Assembly: GCF_009765165.1 (NCBI RefSeq) | Contig: NZ_VLNU01000001.1 | Span: 124,001-188,000 of the forward strand | Direction: 5' to 3' | Source of the DNA: Lysobacter panacisoli | GTDB lineage: Bacteria; Pseudomonadota; Gammaproteobacteria; Xanthomonadales; Xanthomonadaceae | Length of the DNA: 64,000 nucleotides | Part shown: positions 12,238 through 21,823 of the stretch, in pieces | Numbering within the stretch: the stretch's first letter is position 1 | How the letters are laid out: each line of letters begins with the position of its first letter | Made by a program: the position numbers and the translations under genes | The notes under the pieces: generated by a model | Database searches by the model: none | Seen by the model: the letters and a program-made list of their open reading frames with translations, nothing else | What the model was told of the DNA's origin: nothing

Positions 12238-12321
12238 GCCCCGCAGCCCCCGCTCCATAAGCCTGTCGCATGGCGGACCGCGATTCATAAGCCCGACCAT
12301 CCGCCTATTAAGGATGGTTAT

Positions 12322-12350
12322 TTGTCAAGTGCCGGAATCTGGACTATGTT
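12322..12350 (+). promoter_or_regulatory. Candidate sigma70 promoter for the secreted protein at 12434
   Basis: TTGTCA (12322-12327), a 17-base spacer and TATGTT (12345-12350) form a good sigma70-type promoter. The transcript would carry a leader of roughly 75 bases ending in an AGGGGG ribosome site before the GTG start at 12434. Just upstream the octamer CATAAGCC occurs twice. Confidence 0.5.
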
Positions 12351-12433
12351 CGTTCCAGATCGGGCGATTCGGTCACGTTCCCCGGTCTGGCTGTAGGGGT
12401 GTTTTCGCAGCAAACCACCACAGGGGGTTAGTC

Positions 12434-12883
12434 GTGAATACGACGGCATGGCGTATGTCGGCCCTGCTCGTGCTTGCCGGTATCGGCAGCGCGGCACAGG
12501 CGCAGGAACAGGGAAATTGTCCGCAGCTGCCCGCCGACTCGGGGCTGGCCTGGGAAAACCGCAGCAGCGGCGATTCCGACTTCTGCCGCGCCCTGCGCGC
12601 GGACGGTTCGGAAGCGTTCGGTCTGTACATCTCCCGCAAGGCGACGTTCGAGCCCAAGCGCGGCAACCGCGCCGAGGCCGGCATGATCGATGGGCAGACG
12701 ATGTACTGGTACAAGGGCGAGCTGGCGATGAAGCCGAACGTCGAAGTACGCGAGACGCTGGTCGAGCTGGCCGACGGTCGCACCGCGCACATCTGGTTCC
12801 AGGCCGAAAAGGCGGCGCTGGCAGCTTCGATGACGCAGGCGCAGTCGATCCGCTTCACCGGCACCCGGCTGAGCAGCAAGTAA
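12434..12883 (+). CDS. Hypothetical secreted protein
   Basis: This 149-residue protein begins at GTG behind a strong AGGGGG ribosome-binding site. It has a Sec signal peptide (residues 1-23, cleavage after AQA). The mature protein has two cysteines that could form a disulfide and a compact beta-rich pattern, including YISRKATFEPKRGNRAEAGM and MYWYKGELAM. It resembles no family I can name. The well-formed upstream promoter suggests independent expression. It is followed by a GC hairpin at 12898-12919. Confidence 0.6.
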   Translation: MNTTAWRMSALLVLAGIGSAAQAQEQGNCPQLPADSGLAWENRSSGDSDFCRALRADGSEAFGLYISRKATFEPKRGNRAEAGMIDGQTMYWYKGELAMKPNVEVRETLVELADGRTAHIWFQAEKAALAASMTQAQSIRFTGTRLSSK

Positions 12884-13108
12884 TCCTCGAACACGACGGC
12901 CCGGCCCAGCTGCCGGGCCCTGCGCTCGCGTGCGCGCGGGCGAGCACGCGCGCACCCGGATGACGTGCGCCTTCACGCGCCCCTCCTAAGATAGGCCGAC
13001 CCTGCCCACCGGCGGGGCGAAACACACTGCAACAGCGCCGCTCGGGTGGGTGTTGGCAGTCTGGCCCGAGCTGATCCGTCAACTTCGCAGAGAAGAAGAG
13101 GAGGCAGC

Positions 13109-13828
13109 ATGATCAAGCGTCTCGCGGCTGAGTTCATCGGTACGTTCTGGCTGGTGTTGGGCGGTTGCGGCAGTGCGGTGCTCGCGGCGAACTTCGGTGG
13201 CGACGGCAATCCGCTCGGCATCGGCCTGCTCGGCGTGTCGCTCGCCTTCGGCCTGACCGTCCTCACCGGCGCCTACGCGCTGGGCCACATTTCCGGCGGC
13301 CACTTCAATCCCGCGGTGAGTTTCGGCCTGTGGGCCGGCGGCCGTTTCCCGGCGCGCGATCTGCTGCCCTATGTGATCGTGCAGGTGCTGGGCGGCCTGT
13401 TGGCCGGCTTCATCCTGTGGCATATCGCCAGTGGGACGGCGACCTTCGTGGTCAATCCCGATGCGGCCGGTGCGTTCGCGAGCAACGGCTACGGCACGCA
13501 TTCGCCGGGCGGTTACGACGTGGGCGCAGCATTCATGTGCGAGATCGTGATGACGGCGATGTTCCTCGTCGTGATCCTCGGCGCAACGCACCCGCGCGCG
13601 CCAGCGGGCTTCGCGCCGCTCGCCATCGGCCTGGCGCTGACGCTGATCCACCTGATCAGCATCCCGGTGACGAACACCTCGGTGAACCCCGCGCGCTCGA
13701 CCGGCGTGGCGGTGTTCGCCGGCGCGACCGCGATCTCGCAGCTGTGGCTGTTCTGGATCGCGCCGATCGCCGGCGGCCTGCTCGGCGGCGTGATCTACCG
13801 CTGGCTCGGCCAGGAAGACCGCGCGTGA
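13109..13828 (+). CDS. aqpZ: Aquaporin Z
   Basis: This 239-residue inner-membrane water channel carries both half-helix signatures, GHFNPAVS and NTSVNPARS, and the usual six transmembrane helices. The N-terminus [16 protein letters not shown] is typical of AqpZ. The start at 13109 follows AGAGGAGG, an excellent ribosome site. The residues following the second NPA, including Arg, fit a water-selective pore rather than a glycerol facilitator. A bidirectional terminator follows. Confidence 0.93.
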   Translation: MIKRLAAEFIGTFWLVLGGCGSAVLAANFGGDGNPLGIGLLGVSLAFGLTVLTGAYALGHISGGHFNPAVSFGLWAGGRFPARDLLPYVIVQVLGGLLAGFILWHIASGTATFVVNPDAAGAFASNGYGTHSPGGYDVGAAFMCEIVMTAMFLVVILGATHPRAPAGFAPLAIGLALTLIHLISIPVTNTSVNPARSTGVAVFAGATAISQLWLFWIAPIAGGLLGGVIYRWLGQEDRA

Positions 13829-13864
13829 TCTCTAGTCCGTCGCGTTGACGCGGATGCGGATGCA

Positions 13865-13894
13865 AAAAGGCCACGCCTCACAGCGTGGCCTTTT
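13865..13894. terminator. Bidirectional rho-independent terminator
   Basis: A perfect stem, AAAAGGCCACGC (13865-13876) with GCGTGGCCTTTT (13883-13894), closes a 6-base loop. It has A/T runs on both sides and serves the convergent aqpZ and pirin genes. Confidence 0.85.
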
Positions 13895-13933
13895 CGTTGC
13901 TGCGATTCGCGCGATATCCGCGACGGAGCCTCG

Positions 13934-14791
13934 TCAGAAGCGTCCTTCCTGGTAATCGACGAACGCCTGCATGATCTGCTCCTTCGTGTTCATGACGAAC
14001 GGGCCGTAACGCGCCACCGGCTCGCGCAGCGGACGACCGGCCACCAGGATCACGCGCACGCCCTGCGCACCCGCGCGCAGGCGGAAGACCGGGCCGCCGA
14101 TCAGTACGGCCAGCTCCTGCGAGACCAGCGGCCGCGCGTCGTCGCCGTCGCCGATCTGGCCATCGCCTTCGAACGCGTACGCGAAGGCGTTGTGGCCGTC
14201 GGGCAGTTCGTAATCCCACGACGTACCGGGTGCGAGTTCGATGTCGAGATAGACCGGATCGGTCGCCGGCTGGCGGATCGGTCCGGCGACATCGCCAAGG
14301 CGACCGGCGATCAGCTTCACCTGCACGCCGTCCTGCGGCTGCAGCTGCGGAATGCGCTCCGGCGCGAATTCCTGGTATTGCGGCTGGCTCATCTTCTCGC
14401 TGGCGGGCAGGTTCACCCACAGCTGGAAACCGCGCATGCGACCTTCCTGCTGCTCGGGCATTTCCGAATGCACCAGTCCACGGCCGGCGGTCATCCACTG
14501 CACGCTGCCGGGCACCAGCACGCCCTCGTTGCCGTGGTTGTCCTTGTGGCGCATGCGGCCGTCGAGCATGTACGTCACCGTCTCGAAGCCGCGATGCGGA
14601 TGGTCGGGGAAGCCGGCCAGGTAGTCCTCGGCCTTGTCGGTGCCGAATTCGTCGAGCATCAGGAACGGATCGAGCATCTCCAGCTGCGCAGTGCCGATCA
14701 CGCGGGTGAGCTTGACGCCGGCGCCGTCGGAGGCCGGCATGCCGCGGATGGCGCGGCCGATGCGGGCGAAGCGGGTGGAATCGTGGCTCAT
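13934..14791 (-). CDS. Pirin family protein (second copy)
   Basis: This 285-residue bicupin shows the pirin metal site FPDHPHRGFETVTYMLDG and the conserved PGSVQWMTAGRGLVHSEMP block, with the C-terminal cupin ending in NTKEQIMQAFVDYQEGRF. It is nearer the canonical pirin/YhhW type than the copy at 11377. The ATG at 14791 is supported by GGGAGA upstream. It is transcribed towards aqpZ and shares the bidirectional terminator. Its substrate is not predictable from sequence. Confidence 0.9.
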   Translation of the reverse strand: MSHDSTRFARIGRAIRGMPASDGAGVKLTRVIGTAQLEMLDPFLMLDEFGTDKAEDYLAGFPDHPHRGFETVTYMLDGRMRHKDNHGNEGVLVPGSVQWMTAGRGLVHSEMPEQQEGRMRGFQLWVNLPASEKMSQPQYQEFAPERIPQLQPQDGVQVKLIAGRLGDVAGPIRQPATDPVYLDIELAPGTSWDYELPDGHNAFAYAFEGDGQIGDGDDARPLVSQELAVLIGGPVFRLRAGAQGVRVILVAGRPLREPVARYGPFVMNTKEQIMQAFVDYQEGRF

Positions 14792-14982
14792 GGGGATCTC
14801 CCGGGGTGTCTGCCCAGCAATGTCGCGGCGGCGCGGCACCGCGGCCAGTGCCACGCATGGAACGGACGGTTACGCTGCCCGACCGTACGTCGGAGGGCGC
14901 GAGTGAAGCCGGGCGGGTTCATGCCAGATTAACCGCGCCGGATCGACGTTGCAGATCAGGCACCCAACCTCGGAGGGATGTC

Positions 14983-15510
14983 ATGAAGACACTGTTGCTG
15001 CGTCTGTCGACCCTCGCACTGAGCTTGGGCATCGGCGCTTCCTTTGCCGGCGACCCTGTCGAACGCTCCGCCCCGATCCGCCCCGTGGGCGATTGCCTGG
15101 TCACCCGCGACATCATCGAATGGGGCGTGATCGGCGACAACCGGCTCGTGGTGAAGAGCCTGGGCAAGCGCTATTACGACATCGAGCTGAAGAACAGCTG
15201 CCGCGACCTCAACCGCGAACCCTACCTCGCTTTCCGCGAAGGACTGCGTCCCTCGCCGCTCGGTTCCGCGCGCGGTTTCGATCCCGGCACCATCAGCGAC
15301 CCGGTCACCAGCGACGGTCGCATCTGCGGCGACCTTGGCGATGCGGTGATCCCGGTCAGCGCCGTGCACACGGGCCTGGAACAGCCGTGCACGATCGGCC
15401 GCATCCAGCGCATCGACGAAGCGACCTATCGACGCGTGTTCGAAAGCAACGCGCCGGTGGTCGGCCAGCCGGAAGCGAGCGCGGATATCGAACGCGTCGC
15501 GAAGGACTGA
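14983..15510 (+). CDS. Secreted DUF6491-like protein
   Basis: This 175-residue protein has a Sec signal peptide (about residues 1-22). The mature region matches the pattern I associate with DUF6491: DCLVTRDIIEWGVIGDNRLVV, YYDIELKNSC, then GRICGDLGDAVI and CTIGRIQRI, with four cysteines likely forming two disulfides. A GGAGGG ribosome site precedes the ATG. It is a periplasmic or outer-membrane-associated protein of unknown function, common in Xanthomonadaceae. A strong terminator follows. Confidence 0.7.
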   Translation: MKTLLLRLSTLALSLGIGASFAGDPVERSAPIRPVGDCLVTRDIIEWGVIGDNRLVVKSLGKRYYDIELKNSCRDLNREPYLAFREGLRPSPLGSARGFDPGTISDPVTSDGRICGDLGDAVIPVSAVHTGLEQPCTIGRIQRIDEATYRRVFESNAPVVGQPEASADIERVAKD

Positions 15511-15523
15511 TCGCGACACCCGC

Positions 15524-15551
15524 GAAAGGGCCCGTGCGAACGGGCCCTTTC
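15524..15551. terminator. Bidirectional terminator between DUF6491 gene and adhesin
   Basis: The stem GAAAGGGCCCG (15524-15534) pairs with CGGGCCCTTTC (15541-15551) over a 6-base loop, between two convergent genes. Confidence 0.8.
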
Positions 15552-15559
15552 CTTCCGTC

Positions 15560-18500
15560 TCACCAGCCGACGCCGATGCCCACGCCGGCCGACTGCTCGC
15601 TGCCGCTGAACGCCGCGCCCAGCGACAGGTTCACGTTGCGATTGATCTGGCGTTGGTAGCCCACGGCCATCGCTTCCTCGCCTTCGGCATAGCCCGCGCC
15701 GACCGACACGCGGTTGATCGTCTGGATGTTCGCCGCGCTCGAGGCCATGTGGACCATCGCCGCGTTCATCGCGCCCTGCCGGTTGATACGGCGATCGGTA
15801 TGGCGGAACTCGTCCTCGACCTGGCCGCGCAGGTCTTCGATGGCCTGCATCGGCAGCGCGACGATCTCGCTCACGCGCTGGTCGGTGTAGGCATTGGCCT
15901 GGTTGAGCGTGGCCGTGGATTGCACCTGCATCTGCTGCACGTTGACCGCATCCGTCGGCGCGGTGCCGGCGGCGACGTTGGCGACCTGGCGCTCGCTGCC
16001 AGCCGCGCCCACCGAGACCGTGTTGGCGCGATCAGCCACCGAATTCGCACCAAGCGCGACGCTGTTGTCCGCACTCGCCCGCGCGTTGCTGCCCGCCGCG
16101 ACCGACTGCGTGCCGCTGGCACTGGCCGGCGTCGCGTCCTGCGCGGTGAAGCGTCCATCCGCACCCGCCCCTCCTCCGAGTGAATCGAGCCGGTTGTTCA
16201 GCGCCGCCAGCGCGCTGCCGACATCGTTGAACACGTTGCCGCCGATGTCGTAACTCGGCGCATCGATCAGGCCGTTGCCGCTGACAAGCGAGTTACCGCC
16301 GAAATGCGCGGCGAGTCGCTGCAAGCCCGCATAGATCTGTCCACCGTTGACCGCATCCGTGCTGCCGGCATCGATCGTACCGGCAGCAAGGTTCACGACC
16401 TTGTTTGGCCCGCTGCCAAGATGGTTCGCGCTGAACGCGCCCGCGCCGCCTTCCGCGGCCGCATCCCACAGCAGCGCGTCGTTGGCGGTGATCTGCACCG
16501 CGCGCAGCTGCGCGACGTTGACCGCGTCCGTGTCGGCGCTGCCGGCGGCGAGGTTCGTGAGCTTGCGCTCCGCACCGGCGCTGCCGATGGACACTTCGCC
16601 GAAGGAATTCTGCGGCGTCGCCAGGCCGAACGCGGTGTAACCCGTCTGCGCACCCACGCTGGTCTGTGACGCGGAACCGATGGCCACGCTCAATGCGTGA
16701 TCGACCGTGGCACCCGCGCCGAGCGCGACGCCCTGCTCCGCATTGGCCTGCGCCTGCGTGCCCATCGCGATACCCGAAGCCAGCAGCACCTGCGATTGGC
16801 GTCCCATCGCGATGCCGCCCGGCGCGGCGATGTCGACCGTCGCCGCATTGCCGATGCCGATGCCGTTGTCGCCGTTGACCACCGTGAGCGGTCCGACCGC
16901 GATGGACTCCGCGCCGATCGAGAGCGAATCGCCGGCCGTCGAATTGGCATGGAAGTACATCGTGCCGGTGCTGGTGACCGAACCGATCGCACCCTGCAAC
17001 TGCCGCAGCGTCACTGCGTCCTGCTGCTGCGTGCCGTCGGCGACGTTGGTGATCTGCCGATAGCTGGTGTCGGTGCCGACCGACACCGCGCCGAGCAGCG
17101 TCTTGTCGGTGGTGTCGAAATCAACGGCGCCCGAACCGGCCGGAATGGAACCGCTGCCCGGCGCGATGGCACGGTTGGAGATCGAGCCCGCACCGAGCGC
17201 GACCGCGCCCTGCGTCGCCACGCTGGTGCCGAAGCCGAGCGCGGTGCCCTGCGAGGCGTTCACCGCCGTGTTCGCGCCGAACGTCGACGCCTGCAATGCG
17301 CCGGCGGCAACCGTGCTGTTCTCGCCGACTGCGGTGCTCTGGTCGGCATTCACGCGCGCGTTGCGGCCTATGGCGGTATCGCCGGGACCGGCGGCGAAAC
17401 TCGCCGCGCCCAGCGCGATGCTGCCCGCACCGGCCGCGTTGCTGCCGCGTCCGCCGGCGAGCGCGTCCACCGCGCTGGCGGCGGAGTCTGCACCGAGCGC
17501 GAGCGCGCCCTGCTGCGACGCGTTCGCGCTGCGCCCGACCGAGGTCGCGTTCGCGCCCGTCGCCTGCGCGTTGTTGCCCACCGCCAGCGCTTCGCTCGCG
17601 GTCGCATCGGCGGATTGGCCGAGCGCCACGCTCAATGCGCCGGTCGCCGTGGCGTTCTGCCCCAACGCGGTGCTGACGTTGCCCAGTGCCCGCGCCGACG
17701 TGCCCAGCGCGACCGAGTTGCTGCCCTGCGCGATGCTGTTCTGGCCGATGGCGCTGGCCTGCGGACCGATCGCTTGCGCGGCGGTGCCGAAGGCGACGCT
17801 GTTCTGGCCGTTCGCGATGGCGTTCGCACCGACTGCGGTCGCGTCGGAATTGTTCGAACGGCTGTGGTTGCCGATGGCGATGCCGTTGTTGATCGCCGTG
17901 CCGCCGGGATCGACCGCCGCGACGATGGCGTCGGCACCGACGGCCAGACCGTTGGCCGAATTGACCGCCGCACTGTCACCGATGGCGACGCCAAGGCTGC
18001 CGGCAAGCGCGACCTGCGCGAGCGTGCCGATGGCGAGCGAATCGGCGCCTTGCGCGCTGGAGAAATTGCCGACGGCGATGGCGCGCTGTGCCGACGCGTT
18101 CGCGCTTCCACCGACGGCCACGCTCGAGGCGCCGCTCGCATTGGCCTGCGTGCCGAACGCCTGCGCGCTCACCGCGGTCGCCTGCGCCTGATTGCCCAGT
18201 GCCAGCGCGAAATCCTGGCTCGCATTGGCGAAGGCGCCGACCGCGAGCGCGTTGAGTCCGCGCGCCTGCGCCACCGCACCAAACGCGGTGGCGGCTTCGG
18301 CATCGGCAATCGCGAACGATCCCACCGCCGTCGTCGACTGCGCACTCGCGATCGACGAGCTGCCCGCAGCCACTGCATTGGGTGCGGTCGCCTGCGCGTC
18401 ATCGGTGCCATCCTCCAGCCCGGTCGCCTTGAAGTAGCGCGTGTTGCCGGCGACGACCGAAGTGAGCTGGCTGACGTTGACCGCATCGGTCGGCGCGACG

Positions 18501-21022
18501 CCTGCCGCGACGTTGACGATGCGACGTTCCGCACCCACGGTACCGATCGATACGGTATTGGCCTGGTTGGCCACGCTGCCCGCACCGAGTGCGACCGCAT
18601 TGGCTGCGGTGACGCTGCTGCCGAATCCGAGCGCGGTTCCCTGCGATGAGTTCACCGCCGTGTTCGCGCCGAACGCCGATGCCTGCAGTGCGCCCGTGGC
18701 GATCGTGGCGTTCTCGCCGACCGCGGTGCTCTGGTCGGCATTCACACGCGCGTTGCGGCCGATGGCGGTGTCGCCGGGACCGGCGGCGAAACTCGCCGCG
18801 CCCAGCGCGATACTGCCCGAACCGGCCGCGCTGCTGCCGCGTCCGCCGGCGAACGCATCGACGGCGCTGGCGGCCGAATCGGCACCGAGCGCGAGCGCAC
18901 CTTGCTGCGACGCGTTCGCGCTGCGTCCGAGCGAAGTCGCATTCGCCGCAGTCGCCTGCGCGTTGTTGCCAACCGCCAGCGCTTCGCTCGCGGTCGCGTC
19001 GGCCGACTGCCCGAGCGCGACGCTGAGCGATCCGGTCGCGGTGGAGTTCTGTCCGAGCGCGGTGCTCACGTTGCCTTGCGCGAGTGCGGAGGTTCCGAGC
19101 GCGACCGAATTGCTGCCGATCGCGCGCGCGTTCTGTCCGATGGCGCTGGCCTGCGGTCCCTGCGCGTTCGCCGTGGTGCCGAAGGCGACGCTGTTCTGCC
19201 CGTTGGCCACGGCGTTCGCGCCGACCGCGGTCGCGTCTGAGTTGTTGGCGCGACTGTTGTTGCCTATCGCTATCCCGTTCTGCACGGCGGTGCCGCTGGG
19301 ATCGGTGGCGGCAACTATCGCGCTCGTACCCAGCGCCAGTCCGTTGAGCGAATTCACCTGGCTGTTGTTGCCTATCGAAATGCCGTTGATGGCTGCCGCG
19401 GCGATCTGCGCGTTGGTGCCGAGCACCACGCTGTCGGTGGCCGCCGCCAATGCCCGGAAGCCAATGGCGATGGTGTTGCCCGCCTGTGCCTGCGCCAGCG
19501 TGCCTACCGCCGTGCTGTTGGTCGCGGTCGCGCGCGAACCGCCGCCGAGCGCCAGTGCGGCCTGCTGTGTCGCCTGGGAATCGAACCCGAACGCCGCGCT
19601 GCCCAGCCCCGTGGCAAGCGCAGCCGTACCCACGGCCGTACTCGCCTGCGCGATGGCCTGGCTGTTCGAACCGATCGCCACCGCCCCCTGTTGCGTCGAT
19701 TGCGCCGCCGGGCCGATCGCGATCGCACCCGGGCCCGACGCCACGGTGATCTCGTTGGCGTCCACGACACCATTCGCATTGCCGTCGTTCCAGCCGCCGA
19801 TGGCCGTGGTCAGCGTGTTGCTGGCCTGCGTGCGGTAGCCCATCGCGACGCTGCTCTGTCCGCTGGCGACCACTTCGTTGCCGACCGCGATGCTCGTCGC
19901 GCCAGTCGCCTGCGATCCGCCGCCGACCGCAAGGCTGCGGTCCGCGCCGGCATTGGCACCGATGCCGAACGCCTGTGCACCGATCACCGTCGCCTGCGCG
20001 CCGGTACCGACGGCGAGTGTCTGATCGGCGGCCGCATTGGCGAACGCGCCGACCGCGATGGCCGCCTCGCCCGTGGCGGTGCTGTTGGAACCCAGCGCAG
20101 TGGCACCCGGGCCGTTGGCGCTGGACGTGCTGCCCGCGGCGAGGCTGAACTGCCCCGTCGCCGACGCGTTATCGCTGCCGTCGTTCAGTCCGTCGGCGGC
20201 GAAGTAAGGAGAACCGGCACCGTTCACGCCGTTCACCGCGGCTGTGAGCTGGTCGAGGTTGACCGCATCCGTGCCCTGGGTGCCGGCTGCCACGTTGACG
20301 ATCTGGCGCGGCGCACCCGCGGTGCCGATGGACACCGTATTGCTGCGGTCGGCCATCGAACCGGCGCCCAATGCGACCGCATCCGGCGCCGACACGCTCG
20401 CACCGAAGCCGAGCGCCGTGCCGCGCAGGCCGGTGATGCTCGCACCGTAACCGAAGGCGGAGCTTTCCACCGCGGTCACGGCGACGCCGGCACCGACCGC
20501 GGTGGACTGCACCGCGCCAGCGGCGACGATCGCACCTTCGCCCAGCACCGTACTGTTGTCGGCTTCTGCACGCGCGTTGTAGCCGATGGCGATGTCGCCC
20601 GGGCCGACGGCATGGCTTCCACTGCCGATCGCCAGCGAACGGTCGCCCAACGCCTGGCTGGCATTGCCTATCGATACGCTGTCCGTGCCCGACGACACCG
20701 CGCTCGTGCCGACCGCGACGGAGCGATCAGCCGTGGCAAGCGCGTGGGCGCCGAATGCGCTGGCGGAGTTGCCTGCACTGCTGCCGGCGCCGGCCGCGAC
20801 CGCCTCGGTCCCGATGGCGACGGCATCGTCGGTCCCATCGGCCAGGCCGGTGGCCTGGAAGAAGCGCGTCCCATCGGCCACCTGCGCGGCGACGTCATGC
20901 GGTGTGAATGCAGCGATCAGGAGCAGCAACGTCCCGCTCCATCCGGACGCGCGTGCGCTCGTGGCGTGGTGACACCCTGCGGCTTCGCACGGGCCCTGGC
21001 CCTGGCGACCTTTCGTGTTCAT
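15560..21022 (-). CDS. Trimeric autotransporter adhesin (YadA/Hia-like)
   Basis: This 1820-residue surface adhesin forms trimeric lollipops that bind host or cell surfaces. It has a long N-terminal signal region (hydrophobic core TLLLLIAAF). Many YadA-head repeats of the SVALG/AIAIG type with xxAxGxxS spacing follow, interrupted by neck-like segments such as [20 protein letters not shown] plus [16 protein letters not shown] helical stalk ([19 protein letters not shown]) leads to a YadA anchor of about 70 residues ending in GIGVGW, whose terminal aromatic residue suits BAM insertion. The start at 21022 has GGAG upstream. A duplicated block and an EF-hand-like loop are described separately. Confidence 0.93.
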   Translation of the reverse strand: MNTKGRQGQGPCEAAGCHHATSARASGWSGTLLLLIAAFTPHDVAAQVADGTRFFQATGLADGTDDAVAIGTEAVAAGAGSSAGNSASAFGAHALATADRSVAVGTSAVSSGTDSVSIGNASQALGDRSLAIGSGSHAVGPGDIAIGYNARAEADNSTVLGEGAIVAAGAVQSTAVGAGVAVTAVESSAFGYGASITGLRGTALGFGASVSAPDAVALGAGSMADRSNTVSIGTAGAPRQIVNVAAGTQGTDAVNLDQLTAAVNGVNGAGSPYFAADGLNDGSDNASATGQFSLAAGSTSSANGPGATALGSNSTATGEAAIAVGAFANAAADQTLAVGTGAQATVIGAQAFGIGANAGADRSLAVGGGSQATGATSIAVGNEVVASGQSSVAMGYRTQASNTLTTAIGGWNDGNANGVVDANEITVASGPGAIAIGPAAQSTQQGAVAIGSNSQAIAQASTAVGTAALATGLGSAAFGFDSQATQQAALALGGGSRATATNSTAVGTLAQAQAGNTIAIGFRALAAATDSVVLGTNAQIAAAAINGISIGNNSQVNSLNGLALGTSAIVAATDPSGTAVQNGIAIGNNSRANNSDATAVGANAVANGQNSVAFGTTANAQGPQASAIGQNARAIGSNSVALGTSALAQGNVSTALGQNSTATGSLSVALGQSADATASEALAVGNNAQATAANATSLGRSANASQQGALALGADSAASAVDAFAGGRGSSAAGSGSIALGAASFAAGPGDTAIGRNARVNADQSTAVGENATIATGALQASAFGANTAVNSSQGTALGFGSSVTAANAVALGAGSVANQANTVSIGTVGAERRIVNVAAGVAPTDAVNVSQLTSVVAGNTRYFKATGLEDGTDDAQATAPNAVAAGSSSIASAQSTTAVGSFAIADAEAATAFGAVAQARGLNALAVGAFANASQDFALALGNQAQATAVSAQAFGTQANASGASSVAVGGSANASAQRAIAVGNFSSAQGADSLAIGTLAQVALAGSLGVAIGDSAAVNSANGLAVGADAIVAAVDPGGTAINNGIAIGNHSRSNNSDATAVGANAIANGQNSVAFGTAAQAIGPQASAIGQNSIAQGSNSVALGTSARALGNVSTALGQNATATGALSVALGQSADATASEALAVGNNAQATGANATSVGRSANASQQGALALGADSAASAVDALAGGRGSNAAGAGSIALGAASFAAGPGDTAIGRNARVNADQSTAVGENSTVAAGALQASTFGANTAVNASQGTALGFGTSVATQGAVALGAGSISNRAIAPGSGSIPAGSGAVDFDTTDKTLLGAVSVGTDTSYRQITNVADGTQQQDAVTLRQLQGAIGSVTSTGTMYFHANSTAGDSLSIGAESIAVGPLTVVNGDNGIGIGNAATVDIAAPGGIAMGRQSQVLLASGIAMGTQAQANAEQGVALGAGATVDHALSVAIGSASQTSVGAQTGYTAFGLATPQNSFGEVSIGSAGAERKLTNLAAGSADTDAVNVAQLRAVQITANDALLWDAAAEGGAGAFSANHLGSGPNKVVNLAAGTIDAGSTDAVNGGQIYAGLQRLAAHFGGNSLVSGNGLIDAPSYDIGGNVFNDVGSALAALNNRLDSLGGGAGADGRFTAQDATPASASGTQSVAAGSNARASADNSVALGANSVADRANTVSVGAAGSERQVANVAAGTAPTDAVNVQQMQVQSTATLNQANAYTDQRVSEIVALPMQAIEDLRGQVEDEFRHTDRRINRQGAMNAAMVHMASSAANIQTINRVSVGAGYAEGEEAMAVGYQRQINRNVNLSLGAAFSGSEQSAGVGIGVGW
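17191..17920 (-). repeat. Adhesin internal duplication, copy A
   Basis: This segment of the adhesin gene is repeated at a constant offset of 1392 bases (464 codons, in frame). Encoded blocks such as [15 protein letters not shown] repeats, [19 protein letters not shown] and [16 protein letters not shown] are the same in both copies. The boundaries are approximate because similarity fades gradually. Confidence 0.8.
18583..19312 (-). repeat. Adhesin internal duplication, copy B
   Basis: This is the partner of the segment at 17191-17920, in the same orientation and frame. Differences are mostly third-base or conservative changes, so the duplication is old enough to have drifted but still recombinogenic. 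Confidence 0.8.
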
Positions 21023-21214
21023 GGCGTACTCCGAGCGGCTACGGTGCGGGAAGGGGCACGTCACCGGCTGACGGAGCGTTGCCGCGCCGCGCGTCGCCAG
21101 AGCGACGTGCACGAGCGCTGCAGTTAGGCGGCCCTTACGTTCGTCCAGACGGCGTCATGACCCGCCTCGTGATTACCTGCCGTCCTGTGGAGAAGGCATG
21201 AAGGACGCGTTGCA

Positions 21215-21823
21215 TCATGTCGCCCGATAGACGAACACCGTGGCGGGAGGCACGTTACGCAGCACGAAGGCGCCCTTGCGCACGTTCAATCGCAAGTCGC
21301 GTGCCACTTCCTCGAGCACAGGCGCACGCGCGCCGTAAGTGAACTGGATGAACGGTGCGCCGGGTTTCAGGCAGGCGAACGCGGCCCGCAGCATGTCCTG
21401 CTGCTCGGCGTAGTTCATCGACAGGAACCCCAGGCCCGAGACGATCGCATCGACCGGGCCATCGCGCAGGAAACCGCAGCGCATGGCGATGCCCGGCAGG
21501 TCGCGCGCGTCGCCACGCGCCACGCGCACCTGCGGGAAGCGCGCGTGCAGGTGTGCGTGCAGCTCCTCGCTCAGCCCCACCACCAGCAGGTCGCGTCCGT
21601 GGATGCCACGTGCGAGCAGCGCACGCGTGATCGCGCCGGTACCGCCGCCGAGTTCGATCACGCGCTGCGCGTCGTCCGGAAGTTCGGCGATCATCGCAGC
21701 CGCCAGCTCGCGACCCGACGGCGCGACTGCCGCCGTGCGCAGCGGATTGCGCAGCCACTGCCGGAAGAACGTCCACGCACCATGCAGGCGGTGACGTTTC
21801 CAGCGGTGGCCGCGCCGCTTCAT
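21215..21823 (-). CDS. Phospholipid N-methyltransferase-like SAM methyltransferase
   Basis: This 202-residue protein resembles PmtA/rRNA-dimethylase-like phospholipid methyltransferases. An N-terminal amphipathic stretch (FFRQWLRNPLRTAAVAPSGR) precedes the SAM motif VIELGGGTGAITRALL (about residues 55-70). IVSGLGFLSMNY and FIQFTYG follow in the places typical of the family. Its ATG overlaps the rlmKL stop by one base (TGATG), so translation should be coupled. Phosphatidylethanolamine is a possible substrate, but this is an inference. Confidence 0.75.
   Translation of the reverse strand: MKRRGHRWKRHRLHGAWTFFRQWLRNPLRTAAVAPSGRELAAAMIAELPDDAQRVIELGGGTGAITRALLARGIHGRDLLVVGLSEELHAHLHARFPQVRVARGDARDLPGIAMRCGFLRDGPVDAIVSGLGFLSMNYAEQQDMLRAAFACLKPGAPFIQFTYGARAPVLEEVARDLRLNVRKGAFVLRNVPPATVFVYRAT

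Noticed and set aside
12898..12919. GGCCCGGC hairpin after the secreted protein gene as a terminator
   Set aside because: The stem is good but no T tract follows on either strand; it is mentioned only as a hairpin.
16697..21127. Long plus-strand open frames inside the adhesin region
   Set aside because: They are antisense to a well-supported autotransporter and mirror its repeats; they have low-complexity Arg/Ala-rich composition and no domain.
21157..21201. Fourteen-codon frame upstream of the adhesin
   Set aside because: It is very short, has no ribosome-binding site and no sign of regulatory function.
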